64,000 bases of DNA from Methanospirillum stamsii (lineage in GTDB: Archaea > Halobacteriota > Methanomicrobia > Methanomicrobiales > Methanospirillaceae), in assembly GCF_003173335.1 (NCBI RefSeq), contig NZ_QGMZ01000004.1, positions 95,795 to 159,794 of the forward strand, given 5' to 3'. Positions within the stretch are counted from its first letter, which is position 1. Every line of letters starts with the position of its first letter. Positions 45,218 through 53,861 of the stretch are shown in pieces. The position numbers and the translations under genes were made by a program. The notes below the pieces were generated by a model that made no database searches, was not told the origin of the DNA, and worked only from the letters and a program-made list of their open reading frames with translations.

Positions 45218-46077
45218 AGAGACAACAATCCCTGGTACTGATAACCGGGGCAACACGAGGGCTTGGAAATCAGATTGCCCACCATTTTTTTGAGTCAGGT
45301 TCAGATCTCATCCTTATCGCCCGTAATTATTCTGAACTCCAGAAGATGAAAGATACTTTTTTGTCCACAACGAAGTCTGAACAGAGAATTTTCATATTTT
45401 CTTTTGATTTGGCTGAAACAGAGTTATTACCGGCCCTCATCAAAGAAATCATTGAAAAGTGTGGGGATCCAGATATTGTCATCAATAATGCTGCTAGTCA
45501 AGGCCCTGTCGGACCTATTTATGAGAATGACTGGACAGAATGGGAGAGATGTATGAAAACATGTCTCATAGCTCCTGTTCAGTTATGTAAAGGGTTTATT
45601 CCAGGCATGATAGAGAATCATTATGGCAGGATCATCAATATATCAGGAGGAGGAGCAACTTCCCCACGACCAAATTTCTCCAGTTATGCCACTGCCAAAG
45701 CTGGTCTTGTCCGGTTTTCAGAGACCACTGCATGCGAATTATTACCCCACGGCATTACTGTGAATTGTGTTGCACCGGGGATTATGTATAGTGACCTGAC
45801 TTGCAACATCATTAAAGCGGGAAAAAGATCTGCCGGTGATTCAGAATATGACAATGCAATAAATCTTCAATTACACAATACCCACAATGAAGAGATTGCG
45901 GCAGAATTGGTGTATTTCTTAACGAGTATTGAATGCAGCACAATAACCGGTAAATTGATCAGTGCGGTGTGGGATCCATGGAAAGAACTCCCAAAATATT
46001 CGGATATATTATCACAAACAGATATCTATACCTTGAGGAGAATTATTCCAGCGGATAGAAATCTAACGATTGAATGA
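45214..46077 (+). CDS. Short-chain dehydrogenase/reductase
   Basis: A classical SDR: TGATRGLGNQIAHHF at the cofactor site, NNAASQGPVG, and Tyr/Lys in SYATAKAGLVRF. ATG 45214 overlaps the epimerase stop (ATGA), and the longer open frame upstream is inside the epimerase gene. It probably reduces or oxidises a keto sugar in the same pathway. Next gene overlaps by 4 bp. Confidence 0.85.
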   Translation: MKRQQSLVLITGATRGLGNQIAHHFFESGSDLILIARNYSELQKMKDTFLSTTKSEQRIFIFSFDLAETELLPALIKEIIEKCGDPDIVINNAASQGPVGPIYENDWTEWERCMKTCLIAPVQLCKGFIPGMIENHYGRIINISGGGATSPRPNFSSYATAKAGLVRFSETTACELLPHGITVNCVAPGIMYSDLTCNIIKAGKRSAGDSEYDNAINLQLHNTHNEEIAAELVYFLTSIECSTITGKLISAVWDPWKELPKYSDILSQTDIYTLRRIIPADRNLTIE

Positions 46078-47057
46078 TCATTATGAAAGTTGGAATTATT
46101 GGTTGTGGAGTAATTGGCCATAAGAGGGCAGAATCTCTCGCATCCGGATATTTATGTGCAGTCTCCGATATCTCATCAGAGAGGGCAAATTCCCTGGCCG
46201 GGAAATATCCAGGTGTCAGGGTGGAAACAGACTGGCAATCTGTCATCAAAGATCCAGAAATTGATCTTGTTATCATATCTACCTCAAATAACTGGCTGGC
46301 ACCGATAACCCTGGAAGCTGTATTCGCAGGAAAACATGTACTCGTAGAAAAACCTGCTGCCCGCCATTATTTAGAATTTGATCCCATTATTGAAGCGATG
46401 GAAGAGAGTAAAAGCAAGGTCACCGTAGGATATAACCTTCGATTCCATCCAGCCCTCAAAAAAGCCCATTCAATCATAGAAAGGGGGGAATTGGGCAACA
46501 TAATGTATATAAGGGGAAGATACGGGCATGGTGGAAGACCCGGATATGAAAAGGAATGGCGGGCTGACCCGGAGATATCAGGAGGGGGAGAACTCCTTGA
46601 TCAGGGGGTCCATCTCATTGATTTATCTCGTTGGTTTTTAGGTGATTTCACGAAGATCCATGGATCTATTCGGACGTATTTTTGGAATATGCCAGTCGAA
46701 GATAATGGATTTATGTATCTTGAAACTGCGCAGGGTCAGATTGCATGGCTGCAGGTAAGTTGTACTGAATGGAAAAATCTATTTTCCTATGAAATTTTTT
46801 GTGAACATGGAAAACTCCAAATTGATGGAATTGGAGGGAGTTATGGAACTGAACGACTTACCTGCTACAAGATGCTCCCCCAGATGGGACCTCCTGAAAC
46901 AACCATTTGGGAGTACCCATTTCCAGATAATTCATGGAAAGAGGAATTTATGGATTTTGAACAGAAAATTTTAACAAATAAAAACCCGGACCCGGGTATC
47001 CGGGATGCACGTGAAGCTCTTAAAGTAGTCTCCACCATTTATAAAGAACACATATGA
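46074..47057 (+). CDS. Gfo/Idh/MocA family oxidoreductase
   Basis: The NAD(P) site is VGIIGCGVIGHKRAESL, the EKPAA motif (VLVEKPAARHY) supplies the family's catalytic Lys, and GGELLDQGVHLIDLSRWFLG has the active-site His. Enzymes of this family oxidise or reduce sugars at C3 or similar positions. It starts in the SDR stop (ATGA) and ends in the HddA start (ATGA). Confidence 0.88.
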   Translation: MIIMKVGIIGCGVIGHKRAESLASGYLCAVSDISSERANSLAGKYPGVRVETDWQSVIKDPEIDLVIISTSNNWLAPITLEAVFAGKHVLVEKPAARHYLEFDPIIEAMEESKSKVTVGYNLRFHPALKKAHSIIERGELGNIMYIRGRYGHGGRPGYEKEWRADPEISGGGELLDQGVHLIDLSRWFLGDFTKIHGSIRTYFWNMPVEDNGFMYLETAQGQIAWLQVSCTEWKNLFSYEIFCEHGKLQIDGIGGSYGTERLTCYKMLPQMGPPETTIWEYPFPDNSWKEEFMDFEQKILTNKNPDPGIRDAREALKVVSTIYKEHI

Positions 47058-48037
47058 TTATAACCAGAAGTCCATTACGTATCTCTCTAGGTGGAGGAGG
47101 GACAGATCTTCCTTCATACTATCAACAACATGAAGGATTCCTCATATCAGCAGCGATTGATAAGTATGTGTATATCACTCTGCATGATACCTTCCAGAAA
47201 GAGATTATTATTAAGTATTCAAAAACGGAAAGGGTTGAGAATATTCATCAGATTCAACACCCGATCATACGGGAATCATTAAAATTACTAAATATTGATT
47301 CGCATTACTTTGAACTAGCCAGTCTTGCTGACATTCCTGCAGGCACGGGACTTGGATCTTCAAGTGCCTTTTCCTGTGCCCTCTTAAAAGCTCTTCATGC
47401 CTATAATAAAACATTTATCAAGCCTGATGAACTTGCCGAGGAAGCGTGTCATATCGAGATCGATGTTCTGAAAGAGCCCATTGGTAAGCAGGATCAATAC
47501 ATCTCTGCATTTGGTGGGATTAATTGTTTTAATTTCTGTAAAGATAATTCAGTAAAAACGAAAGAACTCAAATTATCAAAAGAAACTCTCTATAATATGG
47601 AAGATCATCTTCTCCTATTCTTTACCGGGTATTCAAGATCAGCATCGAATGTTCTCAAAGAACAGGATGAGAAGAGTAAGATCAATGACACTTCAATGAT
47701 AGATAATCTCCATTTCATAAAAGAACTGGGCTATAAAAGTAAAAAAGCATTTGAATGCGGAGATTTGGAAGAGTTTGCCCATCTTATGAATGTCCATTGG
47801 GAGCATAAAAAGCAACGTTCCCAGTCAATGAGTAATGATCACATCAACATATGGTATGACATTGCAATGAAGAATGGGGCTCTTGGAGGAAAGCTGATCG
47901 GTGCAGGTGGTGGAGGATTTCTTATGTTTTATGCTGAGGATAATAAAAAACTCCGGCATACAATGGCAAAGGAAGGTCTTCAGGAGGTACGATTCCGGTT
48001 TGACTATGATGGTAGTAAAGTGGTGACAACTTCATAA
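47054..48037 (+). CDS. hddA: D-glycero-D-manno-heptose 7-phosphate kinase (GHMP kinase)
   Basis: The opening RSPLRISLGGGGTDLPSYY and the ATP loop PAGTGLGSSSAFSCALL are those of HddA, which phosphorylates heptose 7-phosphate at C1. The GHMP C-terminal motif GAGGGGFLMFYA is present. The length (327) fits HddA. hddC follows with a 1-bp overlap and gmhA and gmhB lie nearby, which supports a GDP-heptose route instead of another GHMP kinase role. Confidence 0.88.
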   Translation: MIITRSPLRISLGGGGTDLPSYYQQHEGFLISAAIDKYVYITLHDTFQKEIIIKYSKTERVENIHQIQHPIIRESLKLLNIDSHYFELASLADIPAGTGLGSSSAFSCALLKALHAYNKTFIKPDELAEEACHIEIDVLKEPIGKQDQYISAFGGINCFNFCKDNSVKTKELKLSKETLYNMEDHLLLFFTGYSRSASNVLKEQDEKSKINDTSMIDNLHFIKELGYKSKKAFECGDLEEFAHLMNVHWEHKKQRSQSMSNDHINIWYDIAMKNGALGGKLIGAGGGGFLMFYAEDNKKLRHTMAKEGLQEVRFRFDYDGSKVVTTS

Positions 48038-48741
48038 TGCTGCCAGTGGTAATTCTTGCCGGGGGTCTTGCTACCCGTCTCTATCCGGTAACATTAGAGA
48101 TCCCAAAATCACTCATAGAGATTAACGGAACCCCATTTATCCACCATCAATTACTCCTTTTGAAAGAAAAGGGTGTATCTGAGGTGGTTTTATGCGTGGG
48201 GCATATGGGTGAAGAGATTGAATCATTTGTTGGGGATGGATCTCAATATGGTCTTCATGTCAGATATTCTTATGATGGGAATTTTCTGCTTGGAACCGGG
48301 GGAGCGGTAAAAAAGGCATCCGAATTGCTTGAAGGGGCATTCATGATCCAATACGGTGACTCATATCTTGATGTGGATTATGAATCAGTCGAGCAGTCGT
48401 TTCGAGAATGTAACCTCCCCATTCTCATGACGGTGTATCATAACAGAAATACATTCGATGCGAGCAATGTTCAGATGGAGAACGGCATGATCGTGAAATA
48501 TGATAAGAATTCGCTTGATCCCGCTATTCAGTACATCGATTATGGATTACTAGTTGTGAAAAAAACTATTTTTGAGTCATATATTATTGAGCAGCCTTTC
48601 GATTTATCAATGGTTCTGTCAGATTATGTAAAAGCGAAGAAGATTGCTGCCTATGAAATATTGGATCGTTTTTATGAGATCGGTTCAATACAGGGAATAA
48701 AAGATACCGCAGAATATATCAGGATTCGAAACCACATTTAA
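48037..48741 (+). CDS. hddC: D-glycero-alpha-D-manno-heptose 1-phosphate guanylyltransferase
   Basis: A 234-residue sugar nucleotidyltransferase beginning VVILAGGLATRLYPVTLEIP with Lys in PKSLIEINGTPF. It has the metal-site Asp in IQYGDSYLDVDYE. In this operon the likely reaction is GTP plus heptose 1-phosphate to GDP-heptose. Sequence alone does not rule out another nucleotidyltransferase; the neighbours decide. Confidence 0.82.
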   Translation: MLPVVILAGGLATRLYPVTLEIPKSLIEINGTPFIHHQLLLLKEKGVSEVVLCVGHMGEEIESFVGDGSQYGLHVRYSYDGNFLLGTGGAVKKASELLEGAFMIQYGDSYLDVDYESVEQSFRECNLPILMTVYHNRNTFDASNVQMENGMIVKYDKNSLDPAIQYIDYGLLVVKKTIFESYIIEQPFDLSMVLSDYVKAKKIAAYEILDRFYEIGSIQGIKDTAEYIRIRNHI

Positions 48742-48757
48742 GAGAAATTGTGATTTT

Positions 48758-49363
48758 ATGAATGATGAACAATATATTTCATCTTTTCTGGATGATGCAA
48801 TTACCATAATTAACCAGATTGACCGTACTCAAATCCTTAATATGATTCATATTCTCGAAGAAATTCGAAGTAATAGGGGTCGTCTGTTTATTCTTGGAGT
48901 TGGAGGGGGAGCGGGACATGCTTCTCACGCGGTGAATGATTTTAGAAAAATTGCGGGGATCGAAGCATATGCACCGACTGATAATGTATCAGAACTGACT
49001 GCCCGGGTAAATGATGACGGTTGGGAGACGGTTTTTGAAAACTGGCTGAAGGGCAGTCACCTGAATAATAAGGATGCTATTTTTGTCTTTTCTGTCGGCG
49101 GAGGAAATGAGGAGAAGAAAGTTAGTGTGAATCTTGTTAATGCCCTTCGATATGCTAAGGGTATTGGCACGAAGATAATCGGAGTTGTTGGTCGTGATGG
49201 GGGATATACTGGAAAAGTGGCTGATGCATGTGTGATTATTCCGACGGTAAATGATAAGTCCGTCACTCCCCAGACCGAAGCATTCCAGGCAGTTGTCTGG
49301 CATTTGATTGTGTCAAGTCCGTCGATGCAGATGTTTGATATGAAGTGGGAAGGAATTATTTGA
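48758..49363 (+). CDS. gmhA: Phosphoheptose isomerase (SIS domain)
   Basis: GmhA turns sedoheptulose 7-phosphate into glycero-manno-heptose 7-phosphate. The SIS fold has the loop GVGGGAGHASHAVNDFRKIA and VFSVGGGNEEKKVSVNLVNA. The C-terminal metal-site residues appear in PQTEAFQAVVWHLIV (Gln and His). At 201 residues it is normal length. It ends in the start of the acyltransferase gene. Confidence 0.87.
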   Translation: MNDEQYISSFLDDAITIINQIDRTQILNMIHILEEIRSNRGRLFILGVGGGAGHASHAVNDFRKIAGIEAYAPTDNVSELTARVNDDGWETVFENWLKGSHLNNKDAIFVFSVGGGNEEKKVSVNLVNALRYAKGIGTKIIGVVGRDGGYTGKVADACVIIPTVNDKSVTPQTEAFQAVVWHLIVSSPSMQMFDMKWEGII

Positions 49364-50394
49364 CATATTATCGTTGGGTAGATGTTGCTAAAGGGATTGG
49401 AATATTATGTGTTGTTTTTGGACATGCAGTAAATCAAATCAATATTGAAAACATTAGTAATAATTTATCATTTTTAAGAAGTATGGTATACTCCTTCCAC
49501 ATTCCTCTATTTTTCTTTATTTCGGGAGTTTTGTTGAGCATTAATATATCATGGAAAGAATTCATACAAAAAAAAGTAAATCGACTAATTATCCCATATT
49601 TTTTAAATTTTTTAGTAATAAGTCTAACACTATGTGTAACTTATTATTTATTACAATTTCCTCATTCATTTTCATGGTTTAATTATGTAAAAGCGATGAT
49701 ATATGGGACTATAGGTCAATTTATGTATCAAACAGGAACAAACATTTTAAATCCTTTATGGTTTTTACCTAGTTTGTTATTAGCATTAATCATTGGTAAA
49801 TTTTTATTAGATATAATTAATTTAGATTTTTTATTGGGTTTAATATTGGTAATTATTATCGTAGGAATCGGGTATAACATTGCATTACAAAGTATACATC
49901 TACCATGGGGTTTAGATATTGCTTTAGTTATGCAAATATTTATCATTCCGGGTTATTTTTTTAAAAAATTGCATTATTCACAAATAGAGAGACCGAGCAT
50001 ATTGATTTTTGTATTGTCAATGATTGGTTTTTTTTTCTCGTTTAATATCAATGGAGGTATCGAAAGTTCACAGGCCCTCTTTAATAATTTCTATTTTTTC
50101 TGGCTTACTGCTATTTGTGCATCACTCGCAATTTATTGTTTATCAGCATATTTAGTACATTTTTCATTAATAGAAAAAATTCTCTCATATTTCGAGAAGA
50201 ATTCTTTGGTGATTCTATGTTTTCATATGGTTGCCAATATTGTTATAATTTATATTGCGGGTTTATTTCCACAAATTATGGAGATATATTATTCAAATAT
50301 TTACTTTGAATTTACTTTTATGTTGGTAATATCAATGGTTTTTATTCAAATTATAAACAAAATTCCCATTATGAATAGACTTTTTCAATTGTAA
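49360..50394 (+). CDS. Membrane acyltransferase, family 3 (O-acetyltransferase)
   Basis: About ten membrane helices with the family opening YRWVDVAKGIGILCVVFGHA, whose His is the catalytic residue. Such enzymes O-acetylate surface glycans. TTG 49360 is chosen: it overlaps the gmhA stop and has GGAAGGA seven bases upstream. The gene is AT-rich compared with gmhA, pointing to separate origin. Confidence 0.85.
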   Translation: MTYYRWVDVAKGIGILCVVFGHAVNQINIENISNNLSFLRSMVYSFHIPLFFFISGVLLSINISWKEFIQKKVNRLIIPYFLNFLVISLTLCVTYYLLQFPHSFSWFNYVKAMIYGTIGQFMYQTGTNILNPLWFLPSLLLALIIGKFLLDIINLDFLLGLILVIIIVGIGYNIALQSIHLPWGLDIALVMQIFIIPGYFFKKLHYSQIERPSILIFVLSMIGFFFSFNINGGIESSQALFNNFYFFWLTAICASLAIYCLSAYLVHFSLIEKILSYFEKNSLVILCFHMVANIVIIYIAGLFPQIMEIYYSNIYFEFTFMLVISMVFIQIINKIPIMNRLFQL

Positions 50395-50408
50395 AAAAAA
50401 GGGATATC

Positions 50409-51005
50409 ATGAAAAATCGCGCAATATTTTTCGACCGTGATGGGATTCTTAATGATTTAGTATACCATAACACAACTCGGGAGTATGAGCCACCCCATAA
50501 CCCTACTGAATTAATTATTATTCCTGATGCAATAAATGTTATAAAAATTCTTCAAAAAGAGAATTACCTACTTATCGTAATTTCAAATCAACCTGATTAT
50601 GCCAAAGGAAAAACCTCGTTTGAAAATTTATTGAACGTTCATAAAAAATTAGAATCTGTTTTTCTTTCTGAAAAAATTTCTTTTTCACATTATTATTATT
50701 GTTATCATCACCCTGATGGAATCATTGCTTCCCATTCCATTATATGTGAATGCAGAAAACCAGAGCCCTATTTTTTATTTCAAGCTGCAGTTGATTTCTC
50801 CATAGATCTCAACCAATCCTGGATGATTGGTGACCGTGACACTGACATAGAATGTGGAAAGAGAGCAGGAGTTAAAACTATTTTAATAAATTACCCATTC
50901 TCAAAAGGAAACCGAGGGAATAGTTATCCTGATTATGTTGTTGAAAATATTTATGAAATAATACCGATAATAAATATGGAAAATAATGAGAATAATGATG
51001 AATAA
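50409..51005 (+). CDS. gmhB: D-glycero-D-manno-heptose 1,7-bisphosphate phosphatase (HAD)
   Basis: HAD motif I is FFDRDGILND, motif II Ser/Thr in VISNQPDYAKG and motif III/IV WMIGDRDTDIECGK. The zinc-loop cysteines and His typical of GmhB are present in CYHHPDG and CECRKPEP. It removes the C7 phosphate between the kinase and the guanylyltransferase. Histidinol-phosphate phosphatase is the close alternative; the operon favours heptose. Confidence 0.87.
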   Translation: MKNRAIFFDRDGILNDLVYHNTTREYEPPHNPTELIIIPDAINVIKILQKENYLLIVISNQPDYAKGKTSFENLLNVHKKLESVFLSEKISFSHYYYCYHHPDGIIASHSIICECRKPEPYFLFQAAVDFSIDLNQSWMIGDRDTDIECGKRAGVKTILINYPFSKGNRGNSYPDYVVENIYEIIPIINMENNENNDE

Positions 51006-51714
51006 AGAAAAAAAATTTAACATTAAATTATTTGCCGATGGGGCCGATTTGGCTGGAATGATAGAAGAATATAAGAAGGGCATTGTGAGTGGTTTCACAA
51101 CAAATCCCACTCTCATGAAAAAAGCCGGAGTTCATAATTACGAGGAGTTTGCAAAAAATGCATTAATAGCGATCCCTGATCTTCCCATATCATTCGAAGT
51201 ATTTTCAGATGATTTTGAAGGAATGGAAAAAGAAGCGAGAAAAATTGCTACTTGGGGAGAACACGTATATATTAAAATTCCAGTTACAAATACTAAAGGT
51301 GATAGTACCGTATCACTTGTGAAAAAACTTTCACATGATGGTCTAAAACTGAATGTCACGGCGATTTTAAGTTTAGACCAAGTAAAAAAGGTCGGTGAAG
51401 CTCTTTCTCCGGATACTCCGAGTATAGTGTCAGTTTTTGCGGGTCGAATTGCTGATACTGGTGTTGATCCCATGCCAATCATGAGTGAAGCAAAAGCATT
51501 TTTAAATTCAAAACCAAAGACGGAACTTCTTTGGGCAAGCACACGTGAATTGCTTAATCTTGTTCAAGCTGAATCCTGCGGTTGTGATATAATCACAATC
51601 ACAAATGACATTCTAAAGAAAATACCACAACTAGGAAAAGATCTAAACCAATTGTCACTTGAAACGGTGCAGATGTTTTATGATGATGCATTAAGTTCCG
51701 GTTTTAGAATTTAA
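50998..51714 (+). CDS. Transaldolase-like enzyme (MipB/TalC group)
   Basis: The barrel start LFADGADLAGMI, TTNPTLMKKAG, the Schiff-base Lys in VYIKIPVTN, and SVFAGRIADTGVDP are those of small transaldolases and fructose-6-phosphate aldolases. The 238-residue chain is of the short class. A transaldolase can make sedoheptulose 7-phosphate, the substrate of GmhA. It overlaps gmhB by 8 bp from ATG 50998; ATG 50986 is possible. Confidence 0.85.
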   Translation: MNKEKKFNIKLFADGADLAGMIEEYKKGIVSGFTTNPTLMKKAGVHNYEEFAKNALIAIPDLPISFEVFSDDFEGMEKEARKIATWGEHVYIKIPVTNTKGDSTVSLVKKLSHDGLKLNVTAILSLDQVKKVGEALSPDTPSIVSVFAGRIADTGVDPMPIMSEAKAFLNSKPKTELLWASTRELLNLVQAESCGCDIITITNDILKKIPQLGKDLNQLSLETVQMFYDDALSSGFRI

Positions 51715-51717
51715 TGC

Positions 51718-52452
51718 ATGAATTTTTTTAATAAAAAAATGAAAAAATCAAAAAAGACTTCGTGGCCAAAAATAATACCTCCACTAACTAATGAACAAAT
51801 AGCAATCCGTGATGATTTCATGAAACATTGGCTGACCGTGTTGCCAAAAAAATATGGAATCATTGAAAAGTTTAATCATGGATTCGCTTCGAAAAAGGGG
51901 ATTTTTCAAGGTTGCAATACATTGGAAATTGGTGCCGGATTAGGAGAGCATTTATTCTATGAGAATTTAGCGATCCAAAATTATTCAGTAATTGAAATAA
52001 GGGAAGAATTGATAAAAGAAATTAAAATCAAGTACCCCCAGGTAAAAACTTTAGTTGGTGATTGTCAGAAAAAAACTTCATTCGAGGATAATTCTTTTGA
52101 TCGTATTCTTGCGATTCATGTACTTGAGCATCTTCCAGATCTCCCCTCTGCATTGAAAGAAATACATCGATTATTAAAAACAGATGGTAAATTTATAGCA
52201 GTAATTCCATGTGAAGGAGGGTTATTGTATGAAATTGCAAGAAAAATTTCTGCACGAAGGATCTTTGAAAAAAGGTACAATCAAAGTTATGATTGGTTGA
52301 TATCAATAGAGCATATAAACTTACCACTAGAAATTATAATTGAATTGAAGAAATTTTTTTTAATCGAAGAAACATCATATTTTCCATTAATTATTCCCAG
52401 TATTTCAATGAATTTATGTATTGGTTTAGTTTTATCAAAAAAAGAATGTTAA
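51718..52452 (+). CDS. Class I S-adenosylmethionine methyltransferase
   Basis: The cofactor motif is TLEIGAGLGEHLFYE, then the acidic VIEIREELIKE and VHVLEHLPDLPSALKEIHRL, as in Methyltransf_11 proteins of glycan clusters. It probably methylates a sugar or an acceptor of the same glycan. It is the last gene of the plus-strand block, three bases from the transaldolase. Confidence 0.82.
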   Translation: MNFFNKKMKKSKKTSWPKIIPPLTNEQIAIRDDFMKHWLTVLPKKYGIIEKFNHGFASKKGIFQGCNTLEIGAGLGEHLFYENLAIQNYSVIEIREELIKEIKIKYPQVKTLVGDCQKKTSFEDNSFDRILAIHVLEHLPDLPSALKEIHRLLKTDGKFIAVIPCEGGLLYEIARKISARRIFEKRYNQSYDWLISIEHINLPLEIIIELKKFFLIEETSYFPLIIPSISMNLCIGLVLSKKEC

Positions 52453-52463
52453 TTTACAAGATT

Positions 52464-52877
52464 TTAATTCAAATCAGACAAGTTATCTTTCTTTGTAAAA
52501 ACAAAAAAATTTGAAAAAATGAAGCCCCAAATAGTACTTACAATAATTTGAAATATCTTAGATATTATCTCTTCAAATCCCAAAATTCCAACTAACAAAA
52601 ATAAAAATCCACTATTAAATAGATAAGTAAGTGCAACACATAATAAATATTTAAAAAATGTCTTCGACTTGTTAATTGGGACATATTGAAAGGTCCAATT
52701 TTTTTGCATGTAAAATACTATTATTAGTGCTACAGTAATTGAGATTGCATTAGCAACAATATAATTTAAAAATAAGGTTCTAATTAAAACCGTGTAGATA
52801 GAAAAATCAGTAATAGCGCCAATTGCACCGACAACGAAATATTTAAAGTATTTGTAAAGAATGAGATTATTAAACAT
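52464..52877 (-). CDS. gtrA: GtrA family membrane protein
   Basis: Four membrane helices in 137 residues with the family start YFVVGAIGAITDFSIYTVLI. GtrA-type proteins are thought to flip polyprenyl-phosphate sugars made by GtrB. It follows the gtrB-like gene by 27 bases on the minus strand and ends 11 bases from the convergent methyltransferase gene. Confidence 0.87.
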   Translation of the reverse strand: MFNNLILYKYFKYFVVGAIGAITDFSIYTVLIRTLFLNYIVANAISITVALIIVFYMQKNWTFQYVPINKSKTFFKYLLCVALTYLFNSGFLFLLVGILGFEEIISKIFQIIVSTIWGFIFSNFFVFTKKDNLSDLN

Positions 52878-52904
52878 ATATTCAGACTTATCTATTTATA
52901 TTCT

Positions 52905-53861
52905 CTATTTTCTATGATAATTTTGTGAGTAATCGATAATATATAATGGGCGACATTTTACTTCCTCATAAATTCGTCCAATATATTCTCCCATGATTCC
53001 AAGCGATAAAAGTTGTACACCTGAAAGAAACGTTATAAGAACAATTGTCCATGTCAGACCAGGTGTTAATTCAGCATGAAGAAATATTTTCTCAATTAGT
53101 ATCCACAATCCCAAAATGAATGCACCAATAGCAATAAGGCCACCAGTTAGAGTAGCCAGTTGCAAGGGACGAATTGAGAAACCAACAATTCCATTGATTG
53201 CTATCTTGAGTGAGCCAACATATCTATTGTAATTAGAAATTCCCGAGGCACGCTCATCCCGATCATATTCAATAAAATCCTGCTTGAATCCAACAAATGC
53301 AACCATGCCTCGTAAAAAACCATGGGATTCATGTAGCTTCTTTAACTCGTCGATTACGATCCTGTCCATGAGACGAAAGTCGCCCGTATTTGGAGGGATA
53401 TCAACATCAGATATTTTATTTATTAATTTATATCCAAACCTGGTTATCGCTTTTTTAATCAGGGTCTCCCCTTTTCGGGAACGCCTTTTGGCATAAACTA
53501 CCTTGTATCCTTCCTCCCACTTTACAATCATTGAGATAATTAGTTCTGGCGGATCCTGGAGATCAACATCAATCACGACACAGGCATCACCATTACAATA
53601 ATGAATGCCAGCCATGGTTGCCGCAGGTTGACCAAATCTTCGGCTAAATTTTATAAGACGAATTCTTTCGTTTCTGTTAATCTCATTTAAAATAATTTCC
53701 TCAGTTTTATCAGGGGAGGGATCTAAGCAAAAAATTATTTCATATTTTTCAGTTACTTTATTTAATACAGTTTCTGTTCTTGAAAGAAAATTGAGAATAT
53801 TTTCTTCTTCTTTGTATACAGGGACGATTATTGAAAGAAATTTCTCCATGTTTTCACTCAT
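52905..53861 (-). CDS. gtrB: Polyprenyl-phosphate glycosyltransferase, GT2 (GtrB-like)
   Basis: The GT2 domain begins LSIIVPVYKEEENILNFL, with the metal motif VVIDVDLQDPPELI, GDFRLMDRIV, and two C-terminal membrane helices. This is the DPM1/GtrB group, which loads a sugar on a polyprenyl phosphate. Start ATG 53861 overlaps the upstream gene by 8 bp; ATG 53849 (MEKFLSIIVP) fits homologues as well. Confidence 0.88.
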   Translation of the reverse strand: MSENMEKFLSIIVPVYKEEENILNFLSRTETVLNKVTEKYEIIFCLDPSPDKTEEIILNEINRNERIRLIKFSRRFGQPAATMAGIHYCNGDACVVIDVDLQDPPELIISMIVKWEEGYKVVYAKRRSRKGETLIKKAITRFGYKLINKISDVDIPPNTGDFRLMDRIVIDELKKLHESHGFLRGMVAFVGFKQDFIEYDRDERASGISNYNRYVGSLKIAINGIVGFSIRPLQLATLTGGLIAIGAFILGLWILIEKIFLHAELTPGLTWTIVLITFLSGVQLLSLGIMGEYIGRIYEEVKCRPLYIIDYSQNYHRK

